A DNA stretch of 64,000 nucleotides from Cyclobacterium jeungdonense (GCF_010994275.1 NZ_WMCD01000001.1:1278290-1342289), one strand, 5' to 3'. Positions 25,716 through 35,139 are shown, counted from the stretch's first letter. Notes: generated by a model from the letters alone, not told the origin. Numbers and translations are program-made.

Positions 25716-26688
25716 TGATTCTAATACGTTCCGATTTGTGAATATTCCCCTGATCGTCTATGATGATGCAGGCTACGTTGGGCAACTGATTAATCCGGTC
25801 AAGGCCTACATCTTTTCCCATGACGAAAACAGAAGTGGCCAGTGCATCTGCCAGTTCAGCACTGGGTGCAAAAACCGTCACACTGATAATACCGGTGGCC
25901 GGATATCCGGTTTGGGGATTGATGATATGGGCGTACCGCACCTGGTCAAACTCCACAAACTTTTCGTAATCCCCGCTAGTGACTACTGCCCCCTGCTTGA
26001 GTGGCAATTCAGCAAAGGCAATGTTCTTGTTCATCGGATTGGTAATGGCTACCTTCCAATCGCTACCATCGGGCTGTTTACCCCAGGTATTCATGTCTCC
26101 GGAAGCATTAATAATCCCTGCAATCGCTCCTTTACCCATCAATAGTTGTTTGGCTTTATCCGCTGCGTAGCCTTTACCAATAGCACCAAAGCCTATTTTC
26201 ATTCCCTTTTGACTGAGAAAAACAGTTTGCTTTTCGGAATCAAGGATAATTTTTTCATACCCAACCATTTCTACCGATTTTTTCACCTCTTCGGCGGTAG
26301 GCATTTGCGTCATACTTCCATCAAACTTCCAAACCCGATCCATTGAGGCGTAACTGATGTCAAAAGCCCCATCCGTGAGTTCAGATATGGCAATGGACCG
26401 GGTTATTAAATCAAATAATTCTTTGTTTACTTTAATAGGTTTAATTCCTGCGTTTGCATTGATTGCCGAGGTTTGTGATTTAGGGTCCCAGGAGGATATT
26501 AACCGTTCGATTCGGGTAATTTCAGCAATAGCAGTGTCCAGGAAGACCTCAGCTTCTTGCTCATTAGCTGCTACTACAGTTAAGTCAAAGCGACTCCCCA
26601 TTAATAGGGTAGTGCGATGAAAAACCTGCTGGGCGTTTGTTACCTGTACACCAAACACCACTATGATTATGAAACATAACCGACCCAT
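25705..26688 (-). CDS. apbE: FAD:protein FMN transferase ApbE
   Basis: The 327-residue exported enzyme has a signal peptide of 19 residues (ending VTNAQ). ApbE features: TTLLMGSRFDLTVVA at the N-terminus, KIGFGAIGKGYAADKA (FAD-binding), GIINASGDMNTWG (substrate and Mg2+ region), HIINPQTGYPA and AELADALATSVFVMG (Mg2+-binding Asp and Thr). It attaches FMN from FAD to a Thr of target proteins outside the cytoplasm. None of the neighbouring proteins carries an obvious DxxTGAT-type acceptor, so the target is either elsewhere or atypical. It lies between the thioredoxin gene (3 bp) and the DUF4266 gene (overlap). Confidence 0.93.
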   Translation of the reverse strand: MGRLCFIIIVVFGVQVTNAQQVFHRTTLLMGSRFDLTVVAANEQEAEVFLDTAIAEITRIERLISSWDPKSQTSAINANAGIKPIKVNKELFDLITRSIAISELTDGAFDISYASMDRVWKFDGSMTQMPTAEEVKKSVEMVGYEKIILDSEKQTVFLSQKGMKIGFGAIGKGYAADKAKQLLMGKGAIAGIINASGDMNTWGKQPDGSDWKVAITNPMNKNIAFAELPLKQGAVVTSGDYEKFVEFDQVRYAHIINPQTGYPATGIISVTVFAPSAELADALATSVFVMGKDVGLDRINQLPNVACIIIDDQGNIHKSERIRINEE

Positions 26689-26691
26689 TGC

Positions 26692-27141
26692 TCAGGGATT
26701 AAAACTGTTTAAATGGCTGATATACTCCTGTGGACTCATTTTTTTATAGCCCGTTTCCCCCAATACCTCAGCCTTATTATCCAAAATTACCACCAGTGGG
26801 AAGTAGCCATTAGGGTTGTACTTTTCGGCTAATTTTCCATTCTTGATTGCCTGTGCTTCTGATAATTGATTGGCTTTTTTCCGGGGAAAATCTGCGCGCA
26901 ACATGACATAGTTTTCCCTGGCATATGTCTGAAATTCGGCCGATTGCCATATTTCCTTATCCAACTTGATGCAAGGTGCACACCAGTCCGAACCCGAAAA
27001 AACCAAAACGATCTTTCGGTCAGTTTCCAGTGCTAATTTTTGGGCATCTTTAAGATCTAATTGCCATTCCTGTGCACTCACTGTTGATACCCGAGCTAAT
27101 ATTAGCAATACAACTAAATAATTCCTGGTTTTCATAGTCAT
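26692..27141 (-). CDS. Periplasmic thioredoxin-like protein (WCAPC)
   Basis: The 149-residue exported protein has a signal peptide ending VSAQ. A thioredoxin fold follows: KIVLVFSGSDWCAPCIKLDKEIW carries the redox-active WCxxC motif (WCAPC), and NGYFPLVVIL the conserved cis-Pro. It belongs to the thioredoxin_7/DsbD-C-like group. It likely reduces or isomerises disulfides in the periplasm, and the two Cys of the neighbouring DUF4266 lipoprotein are a plausible but unproven substrate. It sits 31 bp behind the RND adaptor gene and 3 bp before apbE. Confidence 0.88.
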   Translation of the reverse strand: MTMKTRNYLVVLLILARVSTVSAQEWQLDLKDAQKLALETDRKIVLVFSGSDWCAPCIKLDKEIWQSAEFQTYARENYVMLRADFPRKKANQLSEAQAIKNGKLAEKYNPNGYFPLVVILDNKAEVLGETGYKKMSPQEYISHLNSFNP

Positions 27142-27172
27142 TTACCTAAGTGAAAATATCCTTTACACATCC

Positions 27173-28363
27173 CTATTCTTTAATAAGATTAAATGTTCCG
27201 TTAAGAAGGAATTTGGTGGTTTCATCCAGGCCCGGGGAATCTAAGATTTCAACATGGGTATTATTGGAGAGGCCTGTTTTGACTTCCCTTTTTATTAACG
27301 TATAGCCTGTTTCCAAATTATTTTGAAGTGTTAACACATAAAAGTTTCCCTCGATTTCAACCAACGCATCTTTGGGCAATGCCCATTTTTCTTCTGAGGT
27401 AGTATAAATAACTGCTTCGACATACATACCGGGATTAAATCTTTCCGCAAGTTTTTCGTCCACTAAATGCCCATGAATCCCCACCGTTCTTTCTTCCGGG
27501 TCAATGGTTTTACTGATTAAATAAATGGCCGCTTCGTATTCTTTACTACTATCTTCCTGAATCCTGAAACGAATGGGTTGTCCAACACTTATTTTTGCCA
27601 GGTCCTTCTCAAACACGTTCAATTCCAAATGAACATGATCTGTATTGACAATGGAAACCGCCATCTGGGATGGGGTTAAGAACGCGCCTTGTGAAATGGC
27701 CACTTCCGTCACATACCCGCTTATAGGAGATCGTACAGAAAGGCTGGTGCGGATGTTTTCAATGGTGAATGTACTGGGATCGATGTTCATAAGCGCCAAT
27801 TTCTTGCCTAAGGATGCTACCCTGGCTCTCGTGACCGTATAGTCCGATTCAGCTTTAAGAAATTTCTTTTGAGAACTGATACTGTCCTGAACCAGGTTTT
27901 TCTGTCGCTCATAGTCAGATTGGAGATAGGCCAATTGCCCCTTTGCTTCCAGAAAATCCTGTTGGATTTGTACATAATCCGGATTTTCGAGAACGAATAG
28001 CACTTGCCCTTTTTTCACGCTTTGGCCCGGTAATAAATTGATTTCTTTCACCGTTCCGCCAAAGTAGCTGCTTACCGCGGCCCGGTTTTCGGGGGGTACA
28101 TCGATCATGCCTTTGGCCTTAACCACTTCATGAAAGGGCACCATTTGCATGGTTCCCAAGGCCATGTGGGAAGACTCAAATTGAGTTTTCGTCACTTCAT
28201 AGGTTTCCACACCTGATGATTCCTGAGCAATATCCGTGGTGATATCCGGATCCGAACCGGAGGAACAAGAAGACAGTCCAATAGTAGCGGCAATGACCCA
28301 GAAGCCAAAGGCGTACCTTTTTATGGAGGAATTACTTCTGGTTTTTAAGTATGCGGGGTTCAT
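27173..28363 (-). CDS. czcB: RND efflux periplasmic adaptor (CzcB/CusB-like lipoprotein)
   Basis: The 396-residue product has a lipoprotein signal with lipobox GLSSC. Beta-barrel and lipoyl half-motifs (GTVKEINLLPGQSVKKGQ and VRSPISGYVTEVAISQGAFL) flank an alpha-hairpin (about 150-215). A beta-barrel domain (FEKDLAKISVGQPIRFRI, then DPEERTVGIHGHL) and a membrane-proximal domain complete the membrane-fusion protein. It joins the inner-membrane pump to the outer-membrane channel. No His- or Met-rich N-terminal metal-binding stretch is visible. The start codon is one base from the stop of the pump gene, so they are translationally coupled. Confidence 0.9.
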   Translation of the reverse strand: MNPAYLKTRSNSSIKRYAFGFWVIAATIGLSSCSSGSDPDITTDIAQESSGVETYEVTKTQFESSHMALGTMQMVPFHEVVKAKGMIDVPPENRAAVSSYFGGTVKEINLLPGQSVKKGQVLFVLENPDYVQIQQDFLEAKGQLAYLQSDYERQKNLVQDSISSQKKFLKAESDYTVTRARVASLGKKLALMNIDPSTFTIENIRTSLSVRSPISGYVTEVAISQGAFLTPSQMAVSIVNTDHVHLELNVFEKDLAKISVGQPIRFRIQEDSSKEYEAAIYLISKTIDPEERTVGIHGHLVDEKLAERFNPGMYVEAVIYTTSEEKWALPKDALVEIEGNFYVLTLQNNLETGYTLIKREVKTGLSNNTHVEILDSPGLDETTKFLLNGTFNLIKE

Positions 28364-28364
28364 A

Positions 28365-31300
28365 TTAATTCATTAAGTAGTTTGCTTCCAGTACGGTCAT
28401 GTTGTACTGAAAAAGGGTGCTGAGATAGTTTGTTTCGATGGTCTTCGCATTTTCCAGCAATTGGATGTACTGGAGAAAGTCAATTTCACCGTTTTGAAAG
28501 GCCTTTGTGGCATGGATAAGGGTTTCTTCCGAAAGCTTTCTTCCTGACATGTGGTAATAGTTAATCCCCTCTTCGTATTTTTTCAAGTCTGACCGCAATG
28601 ACTGATATTGAGAAGTCAACTGCATTTTATAGTTTTCTGATTGAGATGTTAAAATGGAAGCCCCGGTTTTGGCCGCATTTATTTTTGACTTTTGAGCTCC
28701 GAACCATAGTGGAATCCCAAGACCTAGCTGAAAGCCTGAATAGCTTTGAATCCCGGTTCCATTATTGGTACCCCGAAATACAGAAGCTTTCAAATCAGGC
28801 AGCAGTTGCTGTTTTTCCAGGTTAATTTTTCTATCGGCCAGTTCTAAAGCATCTGAATAGTATTGAAGTGCTGGATGGTAAAGTGTATCCATTGGCATTA
28901 ACTCCAATCGGGTAAGCGCTTGATTGATTGCCGTGTAATCCGAGTTGGACTGAAGCCATTTATTTAACCTTATTCGGGCTTTTTGCTGGCTTTCCTGGAT
29001 CTGCCTTAGCTGGATAGAAATTTCCTTACTTTTAGTCTCAGCAGTTAATTTCTCCAGGTAATTGGACTCGCCCTGCTCAAACTTCCTGTTTGCAGCATAC
29101 TCAAACGAACTATACAAACTATCCAGGTAGCTGAAATTGGCAAGCATCTCCTGCCAGTAGACAATTTCATAGTAAGCTTTCAGTACCTCCCTGGTAACCA
29201 GATAGCTATCCATGGCATATTGGTCAGTAGCTAATTGGATTTCTCCTTTTATCACCTTCCGCTGTGAACCATAAACAGTTGGGAATTTTAGCGATTGACT
29301 AATACCCCAAACATTGAGTGCCAAATCATTGCGGGCGATATTATTCTCATCTTCGTTATAATAAATCTCCGTTTTACCAATGTCAACCGCACTTCCCAAC
29401 AATTGCTTGCTTTGCTCCACTCGTTGAAAAGAGGCCTTTAAGCCCTTATTATTTTCCAAAGCAATTTCCACGGCCTGATTGGCGGAGATTTTTTGATTTT
29501 GACCATATCCCAAAACAGGAAGAGAAATTAGAAGCATTAGCAAAACTCCCTTTGCCGATGCCTTAACTTTTGGAAAATGCCCTTTTCTATCGAAGAGTGC
29601 GTAAAGAACGGGTAATACCACAAGTGTAAGTGCCGTCGCCGAAATTAGTCCTCCCACAACGACCGTAGCTAAGGGCCTTTGCACCTCTGCTCCGGCGGAA
29701 GTGGAAATGGCCATGGGTAAAAAACCCAATGCTGCGGCCGATGCCGTGAGTAGTACAGGTCGTAACCGGTTCCTGGTACCCATCAAAATCCGTTTGTTAA
29801 TGTCTTTGATGCCGTGCGCCTTGAGCTCTTTAAATTCTTCGATCAGGACGATTCCGTTCAGCACCGCAATACCAAAGAGGGCGATAAAGCCAACCCCTGC
29901 TGAAATACTGAATGGCATATCCCTAATGTACAACAGGATCACCCCACCCACTGCTGACATGGGAATGGCACTGTAAATAATAAGGGCTTCTTTCACAGAA
30001 TTAAAGGCAAAATAGAGTAGGATAAATATTAGAATAAGGGCTATGGGTACTGCCACCATTAAGCGGTCTCTGGCCGTTCTCAGATTTTCAAACTGACCTC
30101 CATATTCCACCGTATAACCAATAGGTAAATCAATCTTGCTATTGATGACCTGCTGCACGTCTTTCACCACCGATTCCAAATCCCGGCCCCGTACGTTTAC
30201 CCCAACCACAATTCTTCGTTTCGTATCGTCTCTCGATATTTTGGCCGGCCCGGTGGTATAGCTAACGGTGGCAAATTCGCTGAGGGGTACTTGATTTCCA
30301 TTTGGAAGTTGAATAGTAGCCATTTCAATATCCTCCAAATCCCGGTGGTGTTCCTGATCAAACCGAACCACTAAATCAAATTGCTTTTCTCCTTCAAATA
30401 CGGTTCCGGCAGCTTTCCCGGCAAAGCCCATGGTGATGATGCTGTTGAGTTCATCCACATTCATTCCATATTTCGCAATCATTTGTCGGTTATAATTCAC
30501 CGACATTTGTGGGAGACCCGCCACTTTCTCCACGATGATATCGGCTGCTCCTTCTATATGTTGAATGGCCTTTTCTACTTCCAGGGCCTTGTTGTAAAGA
30601 ATGTCCAGGTCCTCACCAAAAATTTTAATGGCCAAATCGGCACGCACTCCGGTGATCAATTCATTAAATCGCATTTCGATAGGTTGGGTAAACTCAAAGT
30701 CGACTCCGGGGATTTTGGCTGAAAGTGCTTCCTTGAATTTATTGGCCAACTGATCCTTGCTTTCGGCTGAAACCCAATCCCCTTTTGGTATCAATTTGAT
30801 AATGACATCACTCTCTTCCATGGACATGGGGTCTGTAGGTACTTCTGCAGCTCCAATTCTACTCACTACCTGCTTTACCTCAGGAAATTGCAAAAGGATC
30901 TTTTCCATACGGGTAGTGGCTTTTATCGTGTTGGTTAAGGAAGTGCCTGTTTTAAGTACGGGTTGGATAACAAAATCACCTTCGTCCAGTGTAGGCACAA
31001 ATTCACCTCCCATGCGACTAAAGAGAATGCCAACTACAATCATCAAGGCGGCTGATAAGCTCAAAACGATTTTTTTCTCCCGAAGGGCCCAGGCCATGGT
31101 AGGTCTGTACTTGTTTTCCAAAAAAGTGATGAGGCGGGAGGAAATTGTTTTTTTGTCAGGGTCAGATGGCTTTATAAACAAAGAAGCCATTACGGGAACG
31201 TATGTAAAGCACATTATCATGGCTCCAATCAAGGCAAATGAAAACACCAGGGCCATTGGCCTGAACATTTTACCTTCCACGCCTACCAACGAGAGAATGG

Positions 31301-32696
31301 GAATGAACACAATGATGATAATAAGCTGACCAAATACAGCAGAATGCATCATTTTGCTGGCACCATAATGGGTGATTTTATCTATGTAATTTTGTTTTTC
31401 TCCTTTGGGCAATGCCATCAATGTGGATCTCTCAGCCGTTATTTTGTAGGCTATAAATTCTACAATAATCACCGCACCATCTATGATAATTCCAAAGTCA
31501 ATGGCACCCAGACTCATCAGGTTGGCATCCACTCCGAAGATATACATGAGGGATAAGGCAAAAAGCAAACACATGGGGATGACAGATGCTACCACTAGTC
31601 CGGATCGTATATTGCCAAGCAGCAGCACTACGACAAAAATCACGATTAAACATCCTAAAATCAGATTTTCGGCGATAGTGAAGGTAGTTTTACCGATGAG
31701 TTCACTTCGCTCCAAAAATGGATTGATATGGATACCCTGAGGTAGGGCAGCCGATATCTCGGCAACTCTTTCCTTTACGGCCTCTATGGTAGCTTTTGAG
31801 TTGGCTCCTTTGAGCATCATCACTTGCCCCAATACTTTTTCTCCTTCTCCATTGCCGGTTATGGCACCAAATCGGGTGGCATGTCCAAAACCTACGGTAG
31901 CGACATCTTTAATAAAAACGGGCGTGCCTTTTCGGTTTTCAACGACAATGTTTTCTATATCTTCCAGGGAGGCTACCATGCCTTCCCCTCTGATAAAATA
32001 AGTTTGGTTGGTTTTTTCGATGTAGCCCCCCCCGGCCACGCTATTGTTTTTTTCCAATGCCGAAAAGGCCTGGGAAATAGAGATATTCAAACTCCGGAGT
32101 TTTTCTGGATTGAGCGCCACTTCGTACTGTTTGAGATGACCGCCCCAGGTATTTACCTCTACCACTCCCGGTATGCCGGAAAGTCGACGCCTGACCACCC
32201 AATCTTGTATGGTACGCATATCCGCTAATGAATACCGGTCACGATTTGCCGAATCCACCTCGATGACATACTGATAAATCTCACCCAGGCCAGTGGTGAT
32301 GGGCCCCATGAATGGTTTTCCAAATCCAGCAGGGATTTTTTCCTCGGCCGCCTTTATTTTTTCTGCGATAAGTTGCCTTGGAAGGTACGTACCAATCTTA
32401 TCATCAAAAACTACCGTTACCACGGAGAGGCCAAATTTAGAAATGGACCTTATTTCATTCACATTAGGCAGGTTGGCCATTTCCAACTCTACCGGATAGG
32501 TAAGGAATTTCTCCACGTCTTCAGTTGCCAAATTTCGCGAAGTGGTGATGATTTGTACCTGATTGTTGGTGACATCTGGAACAGCTCCAATGGGAATCTC
32601 AGTGAGGGAATAAATTCCAAAAGCGATCACTCCGGCTGAGAATAAAAGCACGATCAGTTTGTGGTGAATACTGTATTGTATGATCTTCTCTAACAT
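28365..32696 (-). CDS. czcA: Heavy-metal RND pump fused to TolC-type outer membrane channel (CzcA-TolC)
   Basis: The 1443-residue protein is a full HME-family RND pump (residues 1 to about 1040) followed by an outer-membrane factor domain (about 1062-1443, helical with AVEIALENNKGLKAS and the second half-repeat). In TM4 the motif is DFGIIIDGAVIIVEF with Asp 400, Asp 406 and Glu 413. These align with CzcA Asp 402, Asp 408 and Glu 415, the proton-relay signature of divalent-cation pumps (Zn, Co, Cd, Ni) and not that of CusA (Cu/Ag). The last position is Phe where CzcA has Asn. A hydrophobic segment ending GYGQNQ (about 1045-1062) at the junction looks like the channel's own signal peptide kept inside the fusion. 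Such fusions are known in Bacteroidota. ATG 32696 is preferred to an upstream TTG at 32726. Confidence 0.9.
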   Translation of the reverse strand: MLEKIIQYSIHHKLIVLLFSAGVIAFGIYSLTEIPIGAVPDVTNNQVQIITTSRNLATEDVEKFLTYPVELEMANLPNVNEIRSISKFGLSVVTVVFDDKIGTYLPRQLIAEKIKAAEEKIPAGFGKPFMGPITTGLGEIYQYVIEVDSANRDRYSLADMRTIQDWVVRRRLSGIPGVVEVNTWGGHLKQYEVALNPEKLRSLNISISQAFSALEKNNSVAGGGYIEKTNQTYFIRGEGMVASLEDIENIVVENRKGTPVFIKDVATVGFGHATRFGAITGNGEGEKVLGQVMMLKGANSKATIEAVKERVAEISAALPQGIHINPFLERSELIGKTTFTIAENLILGCLIVIFVVVLLLGNIRSGLVVASVIPMCLLFALSLMYIFGVDANLMSLGAIDFGIIIDGAVIIVEFIAYKITAERSTLMALPKGEKQNYIDKITHYGASKMMHSAVFGQLIIIIVFIPILSLVGVEGKMFRPMALVFSFALIGAMIMCFTYVPVMASLFIKPSDPDKKTISSRLITFLENKYRPTMAWALREKKIVLSLSAALMIVVGILFSRMGGEFVPTLDEGDFVIQPVLKTGTSLTNTIKATTRMEKILLQFPEVKQVVSRIGAAEVPTDPMSMEESDVIIKLIPKGDWVSAESKDQLANKFKEALSAKIPGVDFEFTQPIEMRFNELITGVRADLAIKIFGEDLDILYNKALEVEKAIQHIEGAADIIVEKVAGLPQMSVNYNRQMIAKYGMNVDELNSIITMGFAGKAAGTVFEGEKQFDLVVRFDQEHHRDLEDIEMATIQLPNGNQVPLSEFATVSYTTGPAKISRDDTKRRIVVGVNVRGRDLESVVKDVQQVINSKIDLPIGYTVEYGGQFENLRTARDRLMVAVPIALILIFILLYFAFNSVKEALIIYSAIPMSAVGGVILLYIRDMPFSISAGVGFIALFGIAVLNGIVLIEEFKELKAHGIKDINKRILMGTRNRLRPVLLTASAAALGFLPMAISTSAGAEVQRPLATVVVGGLISATALTLVVLPVLYALFDRKGHFPKVKASAKGVLLMLLISLPVLGYGQNQKISANQAVEIALENNKGLKASFQRVEQSKQLLGSAVDIGKTEIYYNEDENNIARNDLALNVWGISQSLKFPTVYGSQRKVIKGEIQLATDQYAMDSYLVTREVLKAYYEIVYWQEMLANFSYLDSLYSSFEYAANRKFEQGESNYLEKLTAETKSKEISIQLRQIQESQQKARIRLNKWLQSNSDYTAINQALTRLELMPMDTLYHPALQYYSDALELADRKINLEKQQLLPDLKASVFRGTNNGTGIQSYSGFQLGLGIPLWFGAQKSKINAAKTGASILTSQSENYKMQLTSQYQSLRSDLKKYEEGINYYHMSGRKLSEETLIHATKAFQNGEIDFLQYIQLLENAKTIETNYLSTLFQYNMTVLEANYLMN

Positions 32697-32753
32697 TGAT
32701 GGGCTGCATTTGGTATTACTCTTCAAATGTAGCCGAACAGTCCTAAAGCCTTT

Positions 32754-32783
32754 CTCAAGACTTTCTTAAGATTGGCTTAAGAT
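32754..32783. promoter_or_regulatory. Three 11-bp-spaced direct repeats upstream of the efflux operon, candidate response-regulator site
   Basis: CTCAAGA (32754), CTTAAGA (32765) and CTTAAGA (32776) start exactly 11 bp apart, 58-87 bp upstream of the pump start codon. One-helical-turn direct repeats are typical for OmpR/PhoB-family regulators. The same heptamer with the same spacing recurs in front of the response regulator gene at 35100-35139, which supports control of both by that regulator. The rest of the 344-bp gap 32697-33040 shows no gene or clear structure. Confidence 0.65.
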
Positions 32784-33040
32784 CGGGAGGTATTTTAGTC
32801 ATATGCCCGGAAAGAAGCCAAAATTATTGGTTTCCTCTGCTGCAGATACGGTGATTCCAAGACCTTCGGTCGATCAGGTGACATCAATAGCAAGCAGAAA
32901 AGCAGCCCAATGTCCGTAACTTTTATGAATGATTTAATGGTCCGATTAACTGTCCCTTGGATTTCTCATACTATGCCTCTTTTTGGCGACATAGCAGGTA
33001 GGCTTTTAGGTCTCAATTGGATTTTCTATTTCTGGATTGG

Positions 33041-34411
33041 CTAAAAAGTAATCATTACATTGGTACCCTGACCAAAGGTGCTGCTGACATTCAATTCAGC
33101 TTGAATGGCGTTGGCACATTTCTTTGCAATAGCCAGTCCCAGGCCATTTCCCGGAATTTGCCTGTGATTTAAAGCATCAGATCGATAGAAACTGTCGTAA
33201 ATATTGTTTAAATCCTCCTCTTTAATTCCGATTCCTTCATCCTTAACATTACAGATAATTCGTCCGCCGACAATATCCACACCGATACTTATCGTCCCCC
33301 CATTTTTCGAATATTTAATGGCATTGTTTAGGATATTGTCCACAATGATATTGCTGTAGAAATGAGGCAAAAGTGCCTTTTCGGATTGATTGATGCGTAG
33401 ATTTATTTTCAATTTTTTCTCTTTAATCAGGTTTTTAAACCGCGCTATTGATTCCTCCAGGAGCGTTGAAATAGGGATAAAGGAATCCTTTTTGCTTCCT
33501 GCAGAAGTTTCTAGGCGGGCCAACATGAGGAGTTGCTCCAAGGTGGCCGTCATTCGGTCTATTTCTTCAAGACTGTAAAGTATCTTTTCTTCGTATTCCT
33601 GTTGGGATCTTGGCTTCCTGATCAGCACCTCCAGGGTACCCCGCAAGGTGGCAAGGGGGGTCCTGAGTTCATGAGATGCATCCGAAGTAAATTGCTTTTC
33701 CTTTTCAATGGCCTTTTCAATACGCTTCAGTAAATCATTGAAGCTGGAAGAAAGGAAGAAAATTTCATCCTGATTTTTAGGCAATGTTACTCTCTCATTC
33801 AGGTTGTTTTGAGTGATATGGGTAATGGTACGTGTCATTTCCTGAATAGGACTCATACTTCTCCCAGCCAAAAATCGGGATACATAATATAAGCCTATCA
33901 AAATCACGAAATAGGAAGCAAGTAGTACATTTCTCAATCTTGTAATGACAGAAAAGGCAGATTCGGAGGAAATGGCCGCAATAATATATCCTCTAATTTC
34001 GTCATTATCTTGTATTGGCAATTGAACTTGCCTTATCGGTTTATCTGTGAGTTCGGCATTATAATGCCCACCATCCGTGGCCCCCTTAAAAATTAAAAAA
34101 TCTTGCTTCAGGTTGGGCGATCTATCCATAACCAATCCTTGTTTGTTATTCAATTGAATAAAAACCGGGTTTACCTGGGTCTCTGTATGCTCACGCTCCT
34201 GCCATTCTTCCTTGTTAATAAATTGAATGCTATCCTCAGCGAATTCTATCTCATTTAAATGCTTTTCGGCTTCATAGGACAAATCATTGTCCAGGTTCTG
34301 TATTACCGTACCTTTGACAATCAAGAAAATAGTTCCAAAAGCAACTGCCATGATAATGGCGGTTGCCACCAAATAATGGAAGGCTATTCTATTTTGGAAG
34401 CTAAGACTCAT
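33041..34411 (-). CDS. Sensor histidine kinase of a metal-type two-component system
   Basis: The 456-residue inner-membrane kinase has TM1 (about 11-33), a periplasmic sensor loop of about 125 residues, TM2 (about 161-181), a HAMP linker and a HisKA domain with phospho-acceptor His 247 in SDASHELRTP. The ATPase motifs are NILNNAIKYS (N box), CNVKDEGIGI (G1) and GNGLGLAIAKK (G2). The sensor loop shows only scattered His residues (for example EREHTE and GGHYNAE) and no dense His or Met cluster. The start overlaps the response regulator stop by 4 bp, so the two are translationally coupled. Confidence 0.92.
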   Translation of the reverse strand: MSLSFQNRIAFHYLVATAIIMAVAFGTIFLIVKGTVIQNLDNDLSYEAEKHLNEIEFAEDSIQFINKEEWQEREHTETQVNPVFIQLNNKQGLVMDRSPNLKQDFLIFKGATDGGHYNAELTDKPIRQVQLPIQDNDEIRGYIIAAISSESAFSVITRLRNVLLASYFVILIGLYYVSRFLAGRSMSPIQEMTRTITHITQNNLNERVTLPKNQDEIFFLSSSFNDLLKRIEKAIEKEKQFTSDASHELRTPLATLRGTLEVLIRKPRSQQEYEEKILYSLEEIDRMTATLEQLLMLARLETSAGSKKDSFIPISTLLEESIARFKNLIKEKKLKINLRINQSEKALLPHFYSNIIVDNILNNAIKYSKNGGTISIGVDIVGGRIICNVKDEGIGIKEEDLNNIYDSFYRSDALNHRQIPGNGLGLAIAKKCANAIQAELNVSSTFGQGTNVMITF

Positions 34412-35076
34412 AATTCTTTTGCAATGTATCCCACACCACGAACGGTCTGAATGTAATTTTCATCATCGGATAAGGAAAGTTTCTTTCGCAATGCATTGAT
34501 ATACACATCGATAACACCCGTATTGTATTCGAACTGTATATCCCATACACTTTCGATAATGCGGCTTCTTCGGCATACCTTGCCTTTGTTGCGGATAAGG
34601 TATTCCAGTAATGCAAATTCCTTCTGGGTGAGATGAATTTCTTCGTTTCCTTTAAATACCTGATGGGTTTCCGTATTAAGCGTAATTATCCCCAAGGTAA
34701 AAAGGGAATGCTCCCCCATCTTTGGTCTTAGTTGCACTTTGATTCGCTCCAGGATTTCTTCGAAATGAAAGGGCTTTTTTATGTAATCATTTGCCCCAGA
34801 CTGCAAACCAAATAAGGTTTCGTCAAGCGTGTCCTTAGCGGTTAGAAAAATGACAGGAGTGATTGGGAATTCCTTTCTGAACTGCCTGCAAATTTCAATA
34901 CCGCTTAATCCCGGGAGCATCCAGTCCAACAAAAGGATATCGTACTCTCCCGACAAAGCCATCCTCAGGCCCGATTTGCCCCCATCGGCCACATCTACAG
35001 CAAAAGACTCTTCCTCTAATCCTTGCTTAAGAAAAGCCGCAATTCCCTGCTCGTCTTCAACTATCAAAATTCTCAT
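34408..35076 (-). CDS. OmpR/CusR-type response regulator
   Basis: The 222-residue regulator has a receiver domain with acidic pocket (VEDE), phospho-acceptor Asp 51 (LLLDWMLPGLSG), the conserved Thr in VIFLTAKDT and the Lys in YIKKPF. A C-terminal winged helix of the OmpR class follows (LTQKEFALLEYLIRNKGKVC, then SRIIESVWD and VDVYINALRKKLS). It is most similar to metal-responsive regulators such as CusR/CzcR. Four 11-bp-spaced CTTAAG-like half-sites lie 24-63 bp upstream of its start, implying autoregulation. The kinase gene follows with a 4-bp overlap. Confidence 0.93.
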   Translation of the reverse strand: MRILIVEDEQGIAAFLKQGLEEESFAVDVADGGKSGLRMALSGEYDILLLDWMLPGLSGIEICRQFRKEFPITPVIFLTAKDTLDETLFGLQSGANDYIKKPFHFEEILERIKVQLRPKMGEHSLFTLGIITLNTETHQVFKGNEEIHLTQKEFALLEYLIRNKGKVCRRSRIIESVWDIQFEYNTGVIDVYINALRKKLSLSDDENYIQTVRGVGYIAKEL

Positions 35077-35099
35077 CTACCAAATATCCCTATTACTCG

Positions 35100-35139
35100 C
35101 TTAAGTATCCATTAAATGAATCTTAAGAAATGCTTAAAA
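35100..35139. promoter_or_regulatory. Four 11-bp-spaced half-sites upstream of the response regulator, candidate autoregulatory operator
   Basis: CTTAAGT (35100), ATTAAAT (35111, weaker), CTTAAGA (35122) and CTTAAAA (35133) start at exact 11-bp intervals. The core and spacing match the repeats at 32754-32783 in front of the pump operon. Position just upstream of the regulator gene fits positive autoregulation. Confidence 0.65.

Noticed and set aside
28365..32696. Calling the RND pump a Cu/Ag (CusA) exporter because of the CusRS-like two-component genes
   Set aside because: TM4 has the DFGxxxDGA...VE signature of divalent-cation pumps, not the CusA pattern.
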